Source: CBDUMN01 sp965368335 (GTDB taxonomy: Bacteria; Pseudomonadota; Alphaproteobacteria; Rhodospirillales; JAPHRK01). From it: a stretch of 46,163 nt of DNA. A model generated the notes under the pieces. The model was not told where the DNA came from. It ran no database searches and saw nothing but the letters and a program-made list of their open reading frames with translations. The stretch covers positions 1 to 46,163 of the forward strand of contig CBDUMN010000018.1 in assembly GCA_965368335.1 (NCBI GenBank), read 5' to 3'. The position numbers and the translations under genes are program-made. Shown piece after piece: positions 40,701 to 46,163 of the stretch (the stretch's first letter is position 1; each line of letters begins with the position of its first letter).

Positions 40701-41065
40701 TCCCGGAAAAACAAAGCGCTGTTGGCGACATGGATGGGGTTGGAAAAATCGAAAATCGCCTCCCGCTGTTCGTTGCGGAAAAGGCCGAAATGCACGTCGG
40801 CGTTCCCGGTTTTAACCGCCTCAATGGTATCGGCCCAATCGCTGGGGACGAACTCAATGGAGACGCCCGTCGCGACACTCCAAAGTCTCCACATATCGAC
40901 ATAAAGCCCAAAGGGTTCGCCATGAGGGCTCAAAACGGAAAACGGGGGATAGTTATCGGCGATGGCGATACGGAGCGGATTTTGGTCGTCGGCGGCCGAG
41001 GCCTTGGCAAACATCGCCATTGCCATCATGAGCGCGGCCAGCACTGTTTTCAACATTCTGCCCAT
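34754..41065 (-). CDS. Giant receptor: 3 SBP domains-Cache-PocR-3 PAS-PP2C phosphatase
   Basis: A 2103-residue membrane receptor. A signal peptide (1-24) leads to three periplasmic SBP_bac_3 domains (about 30-247, 276-495 and 520-745). Then come a membrane helix (758-780), a short cytoplasmic loop, a helix (800-820), a periplasmic Cache-type domain (830-1125) and a third helix (1129-1152). A coiled coil (1160-1222) and a PocR-like domain (about 1250-1418) with cysteines C1297, C1308, C1311 and C1333 follow. After these are three PAS domains (1477-1590, 1604-1715, 1730-1840) and a SpoIIE/RsbU-type PP2C domain (1880-2103) with metal Asp in GGDIYW, GDCTGHG, SSDGYLD and RRDDVSIV. It should read out small molecules as Ser/Thr dephosphorylation, probably of a STAS-domain or anti-sigma partner, which is not encoded here. 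It precedes lutA by 66 bases. Confidence 0.88.
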   Translation of the reverse strand: MGRMLKTVLAALMMAMAMFAKASAADDQNPLRIAIADNYPPFSVLSPHGEPFGLYVDMWRLWSVATGVSIEFVPSDWADTIEAVKTGNADVHFGLFRNEQREAIFDFSNPIHVANSALFFREGRPKFSVKEMKGQRVGAMKGTYQEQYLKTNHPGIDVVSFTQSSEMINALLREQVVAILSETISVQAGLARIGLAGALQSSDEVLLANNVHAGVVKWRTDIIPLINEGFEKISRDKLIKVEERWLPEHRDHFYMPHQGGVQLTAAERSWIKSNPTIRIAATTNWPPFEEETSGGGYEGVTADFIRAVAKKVGLKLDVVFDHWDNHLKNLKDKKIDVAPGLFDTPERRAFLLLTEPFVELSDALYVSEKTMDILSMDELKGRRVAVERSYAMHEVLAKEYPEAELVVVETTLEALKTVITGKADAYVGNQPVTNYLIRKYLLTGLRHAAFFNRFGQSLHIGVRNDWPMLHNILQKGLESISAEQRRTIFGRWIFGTAEARESVKRLRFTEEEKSWLQDHPVIRVHNERNWPPFNFNEGGNPRGFSVDYMNLLADKIGIRVEYVSGPDWGIFLDMIHNKALDVMLNIVKTPDREAYIHFTEPYVSNPPVVIARKPSDIKQFNDLKGREVCIPEGFFYQEVLRRKYPAIAIETAANQEDCLKVVSEGRADATLGGVAIQAHLISKLFLSNLEAVAGISDPDIVNDLRIGVRSDWPIFRNILDKAIASVSSEELSRITEHWIKVDVNLASASTDEEASYSLAIGAGAAALGGLLLVFLLQFVLRRLVKKDASHLYQSKELKTTGLVLVVLFLGVVALAAWITVREAEKDTRAEAGHNLLSVLTTTHETLKAWAGSETNRIRNIARNPGLISLVEELLFVERNAKELSESIELQAIRNWLKVHFGIQAKSPFSIITPDGLQVAAKDDVGLARRDIIAEARPEVLRAVIDGEIRFVSPLSLKTEEGTPATVAQFFMAPIKDADGKVIAAFALESDPKEDFSRITQLGRVGTSGETYAVDEKGRLITASRYDAELRSMGLIGEKSEAMLNLVIRDPGVNLKEGARLEGDLKTLPLTKMAAAVTQGNKGMNVDGYRDYRGVPVIGVWLWDESLNIGLGTELDEGEAMAAFRSLRKTMIFILGATVLISLGLMGLSVWIGQSAAISLTRSRDEAEDARLKAEEARWEAEQAEEQIRMKVAEIERFNRLAMGREERIIELKEMVNGLREKAGEGPQFKPLEDSEDILYAETGGMEPEEAHFELTEMIDLKELQNLLDHFCNSVGIAAAIIDLKGEVLAAARWQRACTDFHRVNEQSCARCIESDTDLALKLRDGEKFSVYKCKNGLTDAASPIEIEGKHLANVFIGQFLLNKSDTTFFKEQAKTFGYDENDYMAAIGEVPVIPEKRLPDILGFLAGFARLVASLSVERLRAQKIGENQERERAAALNLAEDAEIARDELSAYKDQLEDLVEERTAELQVSEERTRLLLDSVGEGIFGVDLEGKITFVNPAVSEMLRYEPGELIGEQAHQLFHHTRADGSHYPVEECWMYKSFTEGDSYRIDNEVLWRKDGTPLDIEYLSTPIRRHDKLDGAVITFMDISERKAAQEKLRESQQLLESVIENSAAIIFSKDNKGRYTLVNKKWEELTGMPRSEALGKIDNEIFPDEVANELRENDRKVLVGGEALEMEELVQNGGRDQIFLTLKVPLFSMDGKAEGICGISTDITGRKEAEELLRKSEAQMRDILASSPIGAGITDIKTGEMIFANPKQEELFGVGEGGFKGISASEVYASLEDRHEILTTLKRDGKVTDWEVQLRRLDGQTFWALLSASEMIYENRLARLAWFYDITERKKAEDELQQIYEVVSDSIQYASHIQRSVLTGEDMMAATMREHMVLWEPRDVVGGDIYWCHIWGDGVLVVLGDCTGHGVPGAFMTLIATGALDRAMADVPPGQVGNLIQRMHQVIQIMLKQHGDRSESDDGLELGACFMNPDMTKLTFAGARFPLFQLEGGQITEYKGTKKGIGYRGISQTQTYDETVIDLNPGMTFYMSSDGYLDQVGGEKRRMFGKKRFKQLLIDMEMLDFEEQKRMLMQALADYQGEETRRDDVSIVAFRI

Positions 41066-41100
41066 ATCGCCGACATCAACCCCTATCCTGCCGATCCACT

Positions 41101-41128
41101 ACTTTACAACCCGTTGAAAAAATAACAA
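41101..41128 (-). promoter_or_regulatory. Possible promoter of the receptor phosphatase
   Basis: On the minus strand TTGTTA (41128-41123) and TAAAGT (41106-41101) are 16 bases apart, each matching four of six consensus positions, about 35 bases before the ATG. It is a modest match within a 195-base divergent gap (41066-41260) that otherwise shows only A/T-rich sequence. Confidence 0.3.
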
Positions 41129-41260
41129 CAATCACAAGCAACAAACGACATTAAACGTTCTTGATGAGGTTTTACTTTTTCCTGCGGCGACGCATGATAA
41201 GCTGACCGTCACAGGGTCCTTCGCCAAGAACCATAAACAACAAAGAGGGTGATCACAGAA

Positions 41261-43003
41261 GTGGATTCGTTCGCCATTATTGTCGGTCTTTTCGGTGGGC
41301 TGGCGCTTTTCCTATTCGGCCTCGAACAACTGGCCGATGGTCTCAAAGCAGTGGCCGGAGATCGCATGAAAGCGGTGCTGTCGAAATTGACCGACAATCG
41401 TTTTCTCGGCGTCACCACCGGCGCTTTCGTCACCGCCATTATCCAGTCGTCATCGGTCACCACGGTTCTTGTCGTCAGCTTCATCAGCGCAGGCGTTATG
41501 AACCTTGGCCAGTCGGTTGCGGTTATTATGGGCGCCAACATCGGATCGACCATCACGGCCCAAATCATCGCTTTTAAAGCAACGGCCCTTCCCTATCCCC
41601 TGTTTATTGTCGGGTTTGGCATGATCTTTCTCGGTAAAACCGAAAAGCTCCGTCAATACGGCCGGATGATTATGGGCTTAGGCATGGTGTTTCTCGGCAT
41701 GAACACCATGGGAGACGCCATGTCTCCTCTTCGGTCAAACGAGATGTTTCTCGATCTGATGATACGGATGGAAAACCCTTTATTGGGCATCCTTGTCGGC
41801 GCAGCCTTCACTGCCCTAATTCAATCTTCTGCCGCAACCACAGGGATTGTTATCGTACTGGCCAGCCAGGGTCTGATCAGTCTATCTGCCGGGATTGCTT
41901 TAATTTTCGGGGCCAATATCGGCACCTGTGTCACAGCCCTTCTGGCCGCCATCGGCAAACCTCGCGAGGCGGTTCAGGCCGCCGTCGTTCATGTGCTGTT
42001 CAATATTGCAGGCGTTCTCCTTTGGGTCGGTTTTATCGACCAATTGATCGCTGTAGTCACCGCAATAACGCCGACAGGAAGCGATAGCTTACACAATACG
42101 CCCCGCCTGATCGCCAACGCCCATACGGTCTTTAACATCGCCAACACCTTCATTTTTATCTGGTTTTCAACCCAGGTTGGAAAACTGGCCGAGCGCTTGG
42201 TGCCCGCCAGACCGGAACCCAAAGAAAAGCGCCTGGAGCCCAAATTCCTGAGTGACGATTTGATTTCCACTTCCTCCCTCGCACTCGATGCCGTTCGTAT
42301 GGAAATCCGCGAGTTGGGACGCCCCGTCAAAAAGATGATGCGCGCCATCATGCCCGCCACACTGACCGGCACACACCATACGCTCAACTCCATCGCCCAA
42401 ATGGACAGCGACGTGGATTACCTGCACGGCCATATCATCCAATATCTGCGGCAAATCGGCTTGCAGCGGATGACCGAGAAGGAATCCGGACGTTTTGTCG
42501 GTCTGATGGAAATCGCCAATTACGTGGAAAACATCGGCGATATTATCGAAACCGATCTGGTCGCCATCGGTAAGCGGCGGATTGATGAAAAAATCTCCGT
42601 GAGCCCCCAAACCGAGAAGATGCTTCAGGAGTTCGCATCCAAGGTGGAGGAGGCCCTGAGCATCACTCTGGAGGCTGTGCTTCAAAACAATGGCGAGGCC
42701 GCCCGCCAGGTCATCGGCATGAAAGCCAAGATCAACGAAATGGCGGTCAAGGCTTCCGAGCACGGCGCTCACCGCCTTTTGGCCGACGAGCCCAACCGCA
42801 TGGCGTCTTACCGGCGCGAAATGGAAATCGTCGAAAAACTCCGGCGAATCTATTACTTCACTAAGCGGATCGCCAAGATCATCGACGAAGCCAACCAGCC
42901 GGAATCGGTAGCGACACCGGAAGCCGAAGGGGCGCCAGTCGAAGAAAACACCGTCTCGACGGAAGAACAACAGCAAGAGAAAGATCAGACCGACAATGAG
43001 TGA
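41261..43003 (+). CDS. Na/Pi cotransporter with PhoU-like C-terminus
   Basis: A 580-residue Na/Pi-cotransporter II family protein of the YjbB/NptA bacterial type. Two inverted membrane repeats carry the signature QSSS (62-65, IIQSSSVTT) and QSSA (188-191, IQSSAATTG), and GANIGSTIT and GANIGTCVT repeat the family pattern. After about eight membrane segments (to about 305), a cytoplasmic PhoU-like helical domain runs from about 340 to 550. The family moves phosphate with sodium; YjbB of E. coli exports it. GTG at 41261 is chosen because GAGGGTGAT, an extended ribosome-binding site, sits seven bases before it; the in-frame GTG at 41249 overlaps that site. It overlaps the CYTH gene by eight bases. 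Confidence 0.88.
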   Translation: MDSFAIIVGLFGGLALFLFGLEQLADGLKAVAGDRMKAVLSKLTDNRFLGVTTGAFVTAIIQSSSVTTVLVVSFISAGVMNLGQSVAVIMGANIGSTITAQIIAFKATALPYPLFIVGFGMIFLGKTEKLRQYGRMIMGLGMVFLGMNTMGDAMSPLRSNEMFLDLMIRMENPLLGILVGAAFTALIQSSAATTGIVIVLASQGLISLSAGIALIFGANIGTCVTALLAAIGKPREAVQAAVVHVLFNIAGVLLWVGFIDQLIAVVTAITPTGSDSLHNTPRLIANAHTVFNIANTFIFIWFSTQVGKLAERLVPARPEPKEKRLEPKFLSDDLISTSSLALDAVRMEIRELGRPVKKMMRAIMPATLTGTHHTLNSIAQMDSDVDYLHGHIIQYLRQIGLQRMTEKESGRFVGLMEIANYVENIGDIIETDLVAIGKRRIDEKISVSPQTEKMLQEFASKVEEALSITLEAVLQNNGEAARQVIGMKAKINEMAVKASEHGAHRLLADEPNRMASYRREMEIVEKLRRIYYFTKRIAKIIDEANQPESVATPEAEGAPVEENTVSTEEQQQEKDQTDNE

Positions 43004-43496
43004 TACCGTCGAGATCGAACGCAAGTTCCTGGTAACCGGAGACGGCTTCAAAGAAGGGGCGGACCGCAAGGTTATCCGCCAGGGCTACGTGGCGGCCGAC
43101 GAGCGAATGAATGTCCGGGTCCGGCAGAAGGGAGAAAAATGTTTCCTCACCATCAAGGCCCAGCGCGACGAAACCAGCCGCCACGAATTCGAGTATGAAA
43201 TCCCCTGCGACCACGCCCAGGCGATTCTCAAGGATGTCTGCCAGCGCCCGCCCATCGAGAAGGTCCGCTATACGGTAGACTACGCGGGAAAGACCTGGGA
43301 GGTGGATGTTTTCGAAGGCGTCAATCAGGGGCTGATCGTCGCCGAGATCGAGTTGGAAAGCGCCGATGAGCCTTTCGAAACGCCCGACTGGGTCGGTCCG
43401 GAAGTTTCAACCGACAAGCGCTACCTGAACGCCTGCCTGATCGAAGCGCCGTTCAATACCTGGGGTGTCGGGTACGAAGAACTGCTGAAACGTTAG
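42996..43496 (+). CDS. CYTH domain triphosphatase-like protein
   Basis: A 166-residue single CYTH domain. The defining ExExK motif is E6-I-E8-R-K10, and the tunnel residues are visible as RVRQKG, LTIKAQ, IEKVRYT, EVDVFEG, GLIVAEIEL and DKRYLNA. CYTH enzymes bind organic or inorganic triphosphates; most bacterial single-domain forms are inorganic triphosphatases, some are class IV adenylate cyclases. The start lies within the cotransporter gene, so the two are coupled and probably linked in phosphate metabolism. Its stop overlaps that of the converging ParA gene by four bases. Confidence 0.9.
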   Translation: MSDTVEIERKFLVTGDGFKEGADRKVIRQGYVAADERMNVRVRQKGEKCFLTIKAQRDETSRHEFEYEIPCDHAQAILKDVCQRPPIEKVRYTVDYAGKTWEVDVFEGVNQGLIVAEIELESADEPFETPDWVGPEVSTDKRYLNACLIEAPFNTWGVGYEELLKR

Positions 43497-44236
43497 ATTT
43501 TCTCTTTAATCTCTTTCCACAGCTGCTTGTAAGACCGAACCGCCTTTTTGCTCTTCTGGGTGTAGGACGGCAGGGGGGCGCGCTTGAGGCCCATCAACTC
43601 GACGTCCGAGCAGTTCGGAATATAGGCTTTCAAGACCACGTCCAGTTCATCGGGTAAACCGTCCATGATGTCGCGATGCAATTTGCGTCGACGGTCGGCC
43701 ATGGAGAAGAACGGCAGCATGACGGTTTTGTGCAGCTTGTTCTTCTTGCGGAAGGTCATTAACTGATCGAGGGTGCGCAACGACAGGGTGGTCGGGATAA
43801 TCGGTACGATCAGCCCATCGGCGGCGGTGAAAACATTTTCCGAAACCAGAGAAATCGATGGCGGGCAATCGAGAAACACGTAGTCATAGTCGTCAGCCAA
43901 AGGCTGGAGCATTTTTTTCAGCCGCGCCATGGGCTTCTTGGTGTCGTCCAGGTGCAGATCCATGTGACGGTAAGAAAAATCGGCGGGTAAAAGATCGAGG
44001 TTTTCGTAGTCGCTCCCTTTGAGCAGGTCTTCAACCTCACTTTTCCCTTTGACCAATTTCTTAGCGCCGCCTTTGACTTTCGGCTTCACTCGAAAATAGT
44101 AAGTCGCCGCCCCTTGGGGGTCCAAATCCCAGACCAGGACCCGCGCGCCTTCCATAGCCGCCAGATAGGCCAAGTTGACCGTCGTCGCGGTCTTGCCGAC
44201 GCCGCCCTTAATGTTATAGGTCGCCAGTATCTTCAC
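43493..44236 (-). CDS. Orphan ParA/MinD-family ATPase, coupled to CHAD gene
   Basis: A 247-residue ParA-type ATPase. The deviant Walker A is K10-GGVG-K15-T16 (IKGGVGKT), with DLDPQG near residue 39 and FLDCPPS near 122. Basic residues at the C-terminus (QKSKKAVRSYKQLWKEIKEKI) could bind non-specific DNA, as ParA proteins do. No ParB gene or parS-like site is nearby and the neighbours are not replication genes. A GTG start at 44236 overlaps the CHAD stop (GTGA), with GAGGAG about eight bases upstream. Such orphan ParA proteins often position cargo other than DNA; here the cargo adaptor may be the CHAD protein. That role is inferred. Confidence 0.88.
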   Translation of the reverse strand: MKILATYNIKGGVGKTATTVNLAYLAAMEGARVLVWDLDPQGAATYYFRVKPKVKGGAKKLVKGKSEVEDLLKGSDYENLDLLPADFSYRHMDLHLDDTKKPMARLKKMLQPLADDYDYVFLDCPPSISLVSENVFTAADGLIVPIIPTTLSLRTLDQLMTFRKKNKLHKTVMLPFFSMADRRRKLHRDIMDGLPDELDVVLKAYIPNCSDVELMGLKRAPLPSYTQKSKKAVRSYKQLWKEIKEKI

Positions 44237-45816
44237 GCCCCGGTCTCCTCGGTCTGGTTAGACGTATTTTGTTTGTCGATGAAAAGTTCGTTGAACAGGG
44301 CCCGGTTCTGTTCTCCGGCAAACCGGTCGAACCGCTCGCCAAACTCCTTGCGCACCTCTGCTTGGCGTTGCAACAAGTCGGACACCAGCATGCCCATGGC
44401 GAGATAGACCTCTCCATCTTTTCCGCCCTTTTCAATCATTTCGGAAGCAAACCCACGCAACGAGTCCGCCTGTACTTCCAAGTCTTGAAAATCACCGAGG
44501 TTTTCCTGCAGGCGCTTCAATTCCTTCACCGCCGATTTGAACTTGGTCTTGGGATAGAGGCTGGCGAAGAAATCGATCTGATAGCGGAATTTCTTACAGG
44601 TTTTGCGCAGATCGTGGAGCGCTTCGGCGGGTGATTGCGGGTCAATGGCCGAGCCTTCCTTGATCAAGCGTTTATAAAATTTTCCGATCCATTTATCGGC
44701 CAGGGCGCTGACAGGCTCCTCGGCCATGGGCTGCACGGCACCTTGGGGGCCATCGGCTTCAAGGAAGTTTCGCCAGTCTCGCACGAAAGCGTCATAGCGC
44801 TTGGTCTTCAAATCCCGCCGCAGCTTGGCGTAGCTGGCGTTGCGTTTCTTTTTCAAGAACCCTTCCAGCGGATCGAGCTGAGGCTTCACCTCATCGGGCA
44901 GCATGGCCTTGTAGTTGGGAAATTTGAGCAGCCAAACGTCCATATCCCGTGGGTCTCCGGTATCGCGGCCGAGCCAGGACAAATCATCTTTAAACCGGGC
45001 GAAGGATTCCTTTTGGAAACAATCCTTGAACGGGACCAGGGCCGAACGCGAGCGGCGCACGGCGACCCGGAACTCATGGAGAAACTCCGTATCCACATCG
45101 TCGATGACGCCTTGGGAGTTGGCTTCCATGATATCGAGGAGATGCAGCAAAACGGACTTAACCGCCGAACCGGCTTTCATTTCCGGCTTGAAAGAAATAT
45201 CGATCTTGTTTGGATCCACCCCATAGTCGATGCCCAGCGCCTCGAAAAGAACCGTGCCCCGATCGCGGTCCATTTTAGCCAACCGAGTTTCAGTCGTAAT
45301 AGCGCACTTAAGCTTGGCGAAATCCGCATCGTATCCACGGACCGGAAGAATGCGCAGAAGGCCGGGCAGCGGCACACCGCTTTTTTTGCCATCCAGTTCG
45401 ACCGCTTCGATGCGCGCAACCGTTTTATCGTCGCCGTTAAGCACGGCGGCGCGGCGCAACGTTCCGCGCACCGTCACCATGGGCAGAAGGGCGCGCATGA
45501 TGATCACCGGCTCCAGCAGGTTGCGCCCTTCCCCTTCGGGAAAGTCCCAGGCGAAACCGGGACATTTTCCCGCCCATCGAGCGACCTCGTCCCCATTTTC
45601 GCGGCGTCGCCAAAGGGTTTCGGATTTCCGACCGACCCGCACGGTTTCGAGCAAGCCGCCGTCACGGTAAATTCGCCAATCGGCGGTGTCCCAATAGGTC
45701 GTGGTGAAAGTCTCCGATGCGGCCACGGACAAGGTCAACGATCCGTCAAGATCGTCTACAATCCGCTCAGCCCCCGTTCCCAGAGGAATAAGATAGTCTT
45801 CCGTTTGCATATTCAT
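44233..45816 (-). CDS. CHAD domain protein with degenerate CYTH-like N-terminus
   Basis: A 527-residue protein. The C-terminal CHAD domain (about 222-510) is alpha-helical with conserved basic histidine motifs: H247 in LHEFRVAVRRSRSAL and H401 in LHDLRKTCKKFRYQ, then ENLGDFQDLEV. CHAD domains bind polyphosphate and localise to polyphosphate granules. The first 205 residues resemble a CYTH fold by strand pattern (TTTYWDTADWRIYRDGG, RVGRKSETLWRRR) but lack the ExExK motif, so catalysis is doubtful. CYTH-CHAD fusions are common. It is the first gene of a two-gene operon with ParA. The ATG at 45816 has no strong ribosome-binding site; ATG at 45810 is an alternative. Confidence 0.88.
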   Translation of the reverse strand: MNMQTEDYLIPLGTGAERIVDDLDGSLTLSVAASETFTTTYWDTADWRIYRDGGLLETVRVGRKSETLWRRRENGDEVARWAGKCPGFAWDFPEGEGRNLLEPVIIMRALLPMVTVRGTLRRAAVLNGDDKTVARIEAVELDGKKSGVPLPGLLRILPVRGYDADFAKLKCAITTETRLAKMDRDRGTVLFEALGIDYGVDPNKIDISFKPEMKAGSAVKSVLLHLLDIMEANSQGVIDDVDTEFLHEFRVAVRRSRSALVPFKDCFQKESFARFKDDLSWLGRDTGDPRDMDVWLLKFPNYKAMLPDEVKPQLDPLEGFLKKKRNASYAKLRRDLKTKRYDAFVRDWRNFLEADGPQGAVQPMAEEPVSALADKWIGKFYKRLIKEGSAIDPQSPAEALHDLRKTCKKFRYQIDFFASLYPKTKFKSAVKELKRLQENLGDFQDLEVQADSLRGFASEMIEKGGKDGEVYLAMGMLVSDLLQRQAEVRKEFGERFDRFAGEQNRALFNELFIDKQNTSNQTEETGA

Positions 45817-45847
45817 TGGCTCGGTATGTTCTATTTTTATATCACCG

Positions 45848-45898
45848 GGTTATGGATGAATAACCGCCCCTCAAACCCACGCCAAATGAATTCATTTG
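45848..45898. promoter_or_regulatory. Palindromes upstream of the CHAD gene
   Basis: Two dyads lie 32-82 bases before the CHAD start. GGTTAT/ATAACC (45848-45853, 45860-45865) has a six-base centre. The second is a perfect 16-base palindrome, CAAATGAATTCATTTG (45883-45898), which runs into the first unit of the TCAT array. They are operator candidates for the CHAD-ParA operon. Confidence 0.4.
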
Positions 45899-45928
45899 TC
45901 CGTCATAAATATTTCATTCCGCTGTCAT
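45889..45928 (+). promoter_or_regulatory. PHO-box-like array (PhoB site candidate)
   Basis: Four 7-base units recur every 11 bases on the plus strand: AATTCAT (45889), CCGTCAT (45900), ATTTCAT (45911) and CTGTCAT (45922). They match the PhoB unit CTGTCAT at 4, 6, 5 and 7 of 7 positions with constant four-base spacers. The orientation suits a plus-strand gene right of the window; an effect on the divergent CHAD operon is possible. Confidence 0.5.
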
Positions 45929-46163
45929 AGTAGTGGCCGAAAGACGCTTTTTGAAGCATCGAATTCCCCATTAAGGACAATCGGGTTTTCCCTAGTTTTT
46001 TTTGGGGTTTCGCCTTATTTGATTTAGAATGAAAATCGTTCTAGCTTCAACCCATTGATCCAGCACAACGCATTGCTAGGCGAAGTTAGAAAAGATGTCG
46101 GCTCATAGCTAGTCACCTGGAATTGAAATAGATGGCATTAATGACTGTCTTGAAGAAGCACTG

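Larger units (their letters stand above)
45817..46163. other. Non-coding region at the right end
   Basis: No convincing gene is seen in these 347 bases. They hold the upstream region of the CHAD operon, the palindromes and PHO-box-like array listed separately, a short GGG/CCC hairpin followed by eight T (45983-46003), and an AT-rich stretch to the window edge. A short plus-strand open frame from ATG 46132 runs off the end and cannot be judged. Confidence 0.6.

Noticed and set aside
43493..44236. ParA as a plasmid or chromosome partition gene
   Set aside because: No parB gene, no parS-like repeats and no replication genes nearby; it is coupled to a CHAD gene instead.
45983..46003. Intrinsic terminator with eight T on the plus strand
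   Set aside because: The stem is only GGG/CCC and no plus-strand gene lies upstream to be terminated.
46132..46163. Start of a plus-strand gene at the right edge
   Set aside because: Only ten codons are available after the ATG, with a poor ribosome-binding site, so coding cannot be judged.

Overview
The window reads as chromosomal DNA of an alphaproteobacterium, most likely of the order Rhodospirillales. The grounds are gene order and protein type: an atpH-atpA operon start beside priA, a DUF484-xerC pair, and the alphaproteobacterial block zapE-mdh-sucC-sucD-sucA-sucB-lpdA. Genus or species cannot be fixed from the sequence alone. No rRNA, tRNA, CRISPR array, insertion sequence or prophage was seen.

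Layout. 1-6.1 kb: start of the ATP synthase operon (minus), priA (minus), and the divergent DUF484-xerC pair (plus). 6.1-7.4 kb: an unrecognised Val/Ser-rich protein and an AzoR-type flavoprotein (minus), with an operator-like repeat upstream. 7.7-16.9 kb: the TCA block, all minus, with hairpins at most gene boundaries. 17.1-23.6 kb: zapE, a TPR/GT41 O-GlcNAc-transferase-like protein, a DHH phosphoesterase and a membrane-anchored class III nucleotide cyclase (all minus). 23.8-26.5 kb: a flavin monooxygenase, a 63-residue DUF2783 partner, and a converging metallo-beta-lactamase-fold protein that has lost one metal site. 26.7-29.0 kb: a hybrid histidine kinase. 29.0-34.7 kb: a four-gene D- and L-lactate oxidation operon (lutA-lutB-lutC-dld; all minus). 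34.8-41.1 kb: one 2103-residue receptor phosphatase with three periplasmic binding domains, Cache, PocR-like, three PAS and a PP2C/SpoIIE domain. 41.3-45.8 kb: a phosphate-related group, with a Na/Pi cotransporter and CYTH protein (plus) meeting an orphan ParA ATPase and a CHAD protein (minus). 45.8-46.2 kb: non-coding, holding palindromes and a PHO-box-like 11-bp repeat.

How the genes work together. The core is oxidative energy metabolism: lactate enters as pyruvate through Dld and LutABC, the TCA block generates NADH and GTP/ATP, and ATP synthase uses the proton gradient. Sensing is heavy (cyclase, hybrid kinase, giant phosphatase), with no DNA-binding regulator inside the window.

The most novel-looking part is the right end. 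A CHAD protein (a family that binds polyphosphate) is translationally coupled to a ParA-type ATPase without ParB, next to a CYTH protein, a Na/Pi cotransporter and a PHO-box-like array. I infer a candidate system for placing polyphosphate granules in the cell. The second is the triple-receptor phosphatase next to the lactate operon.
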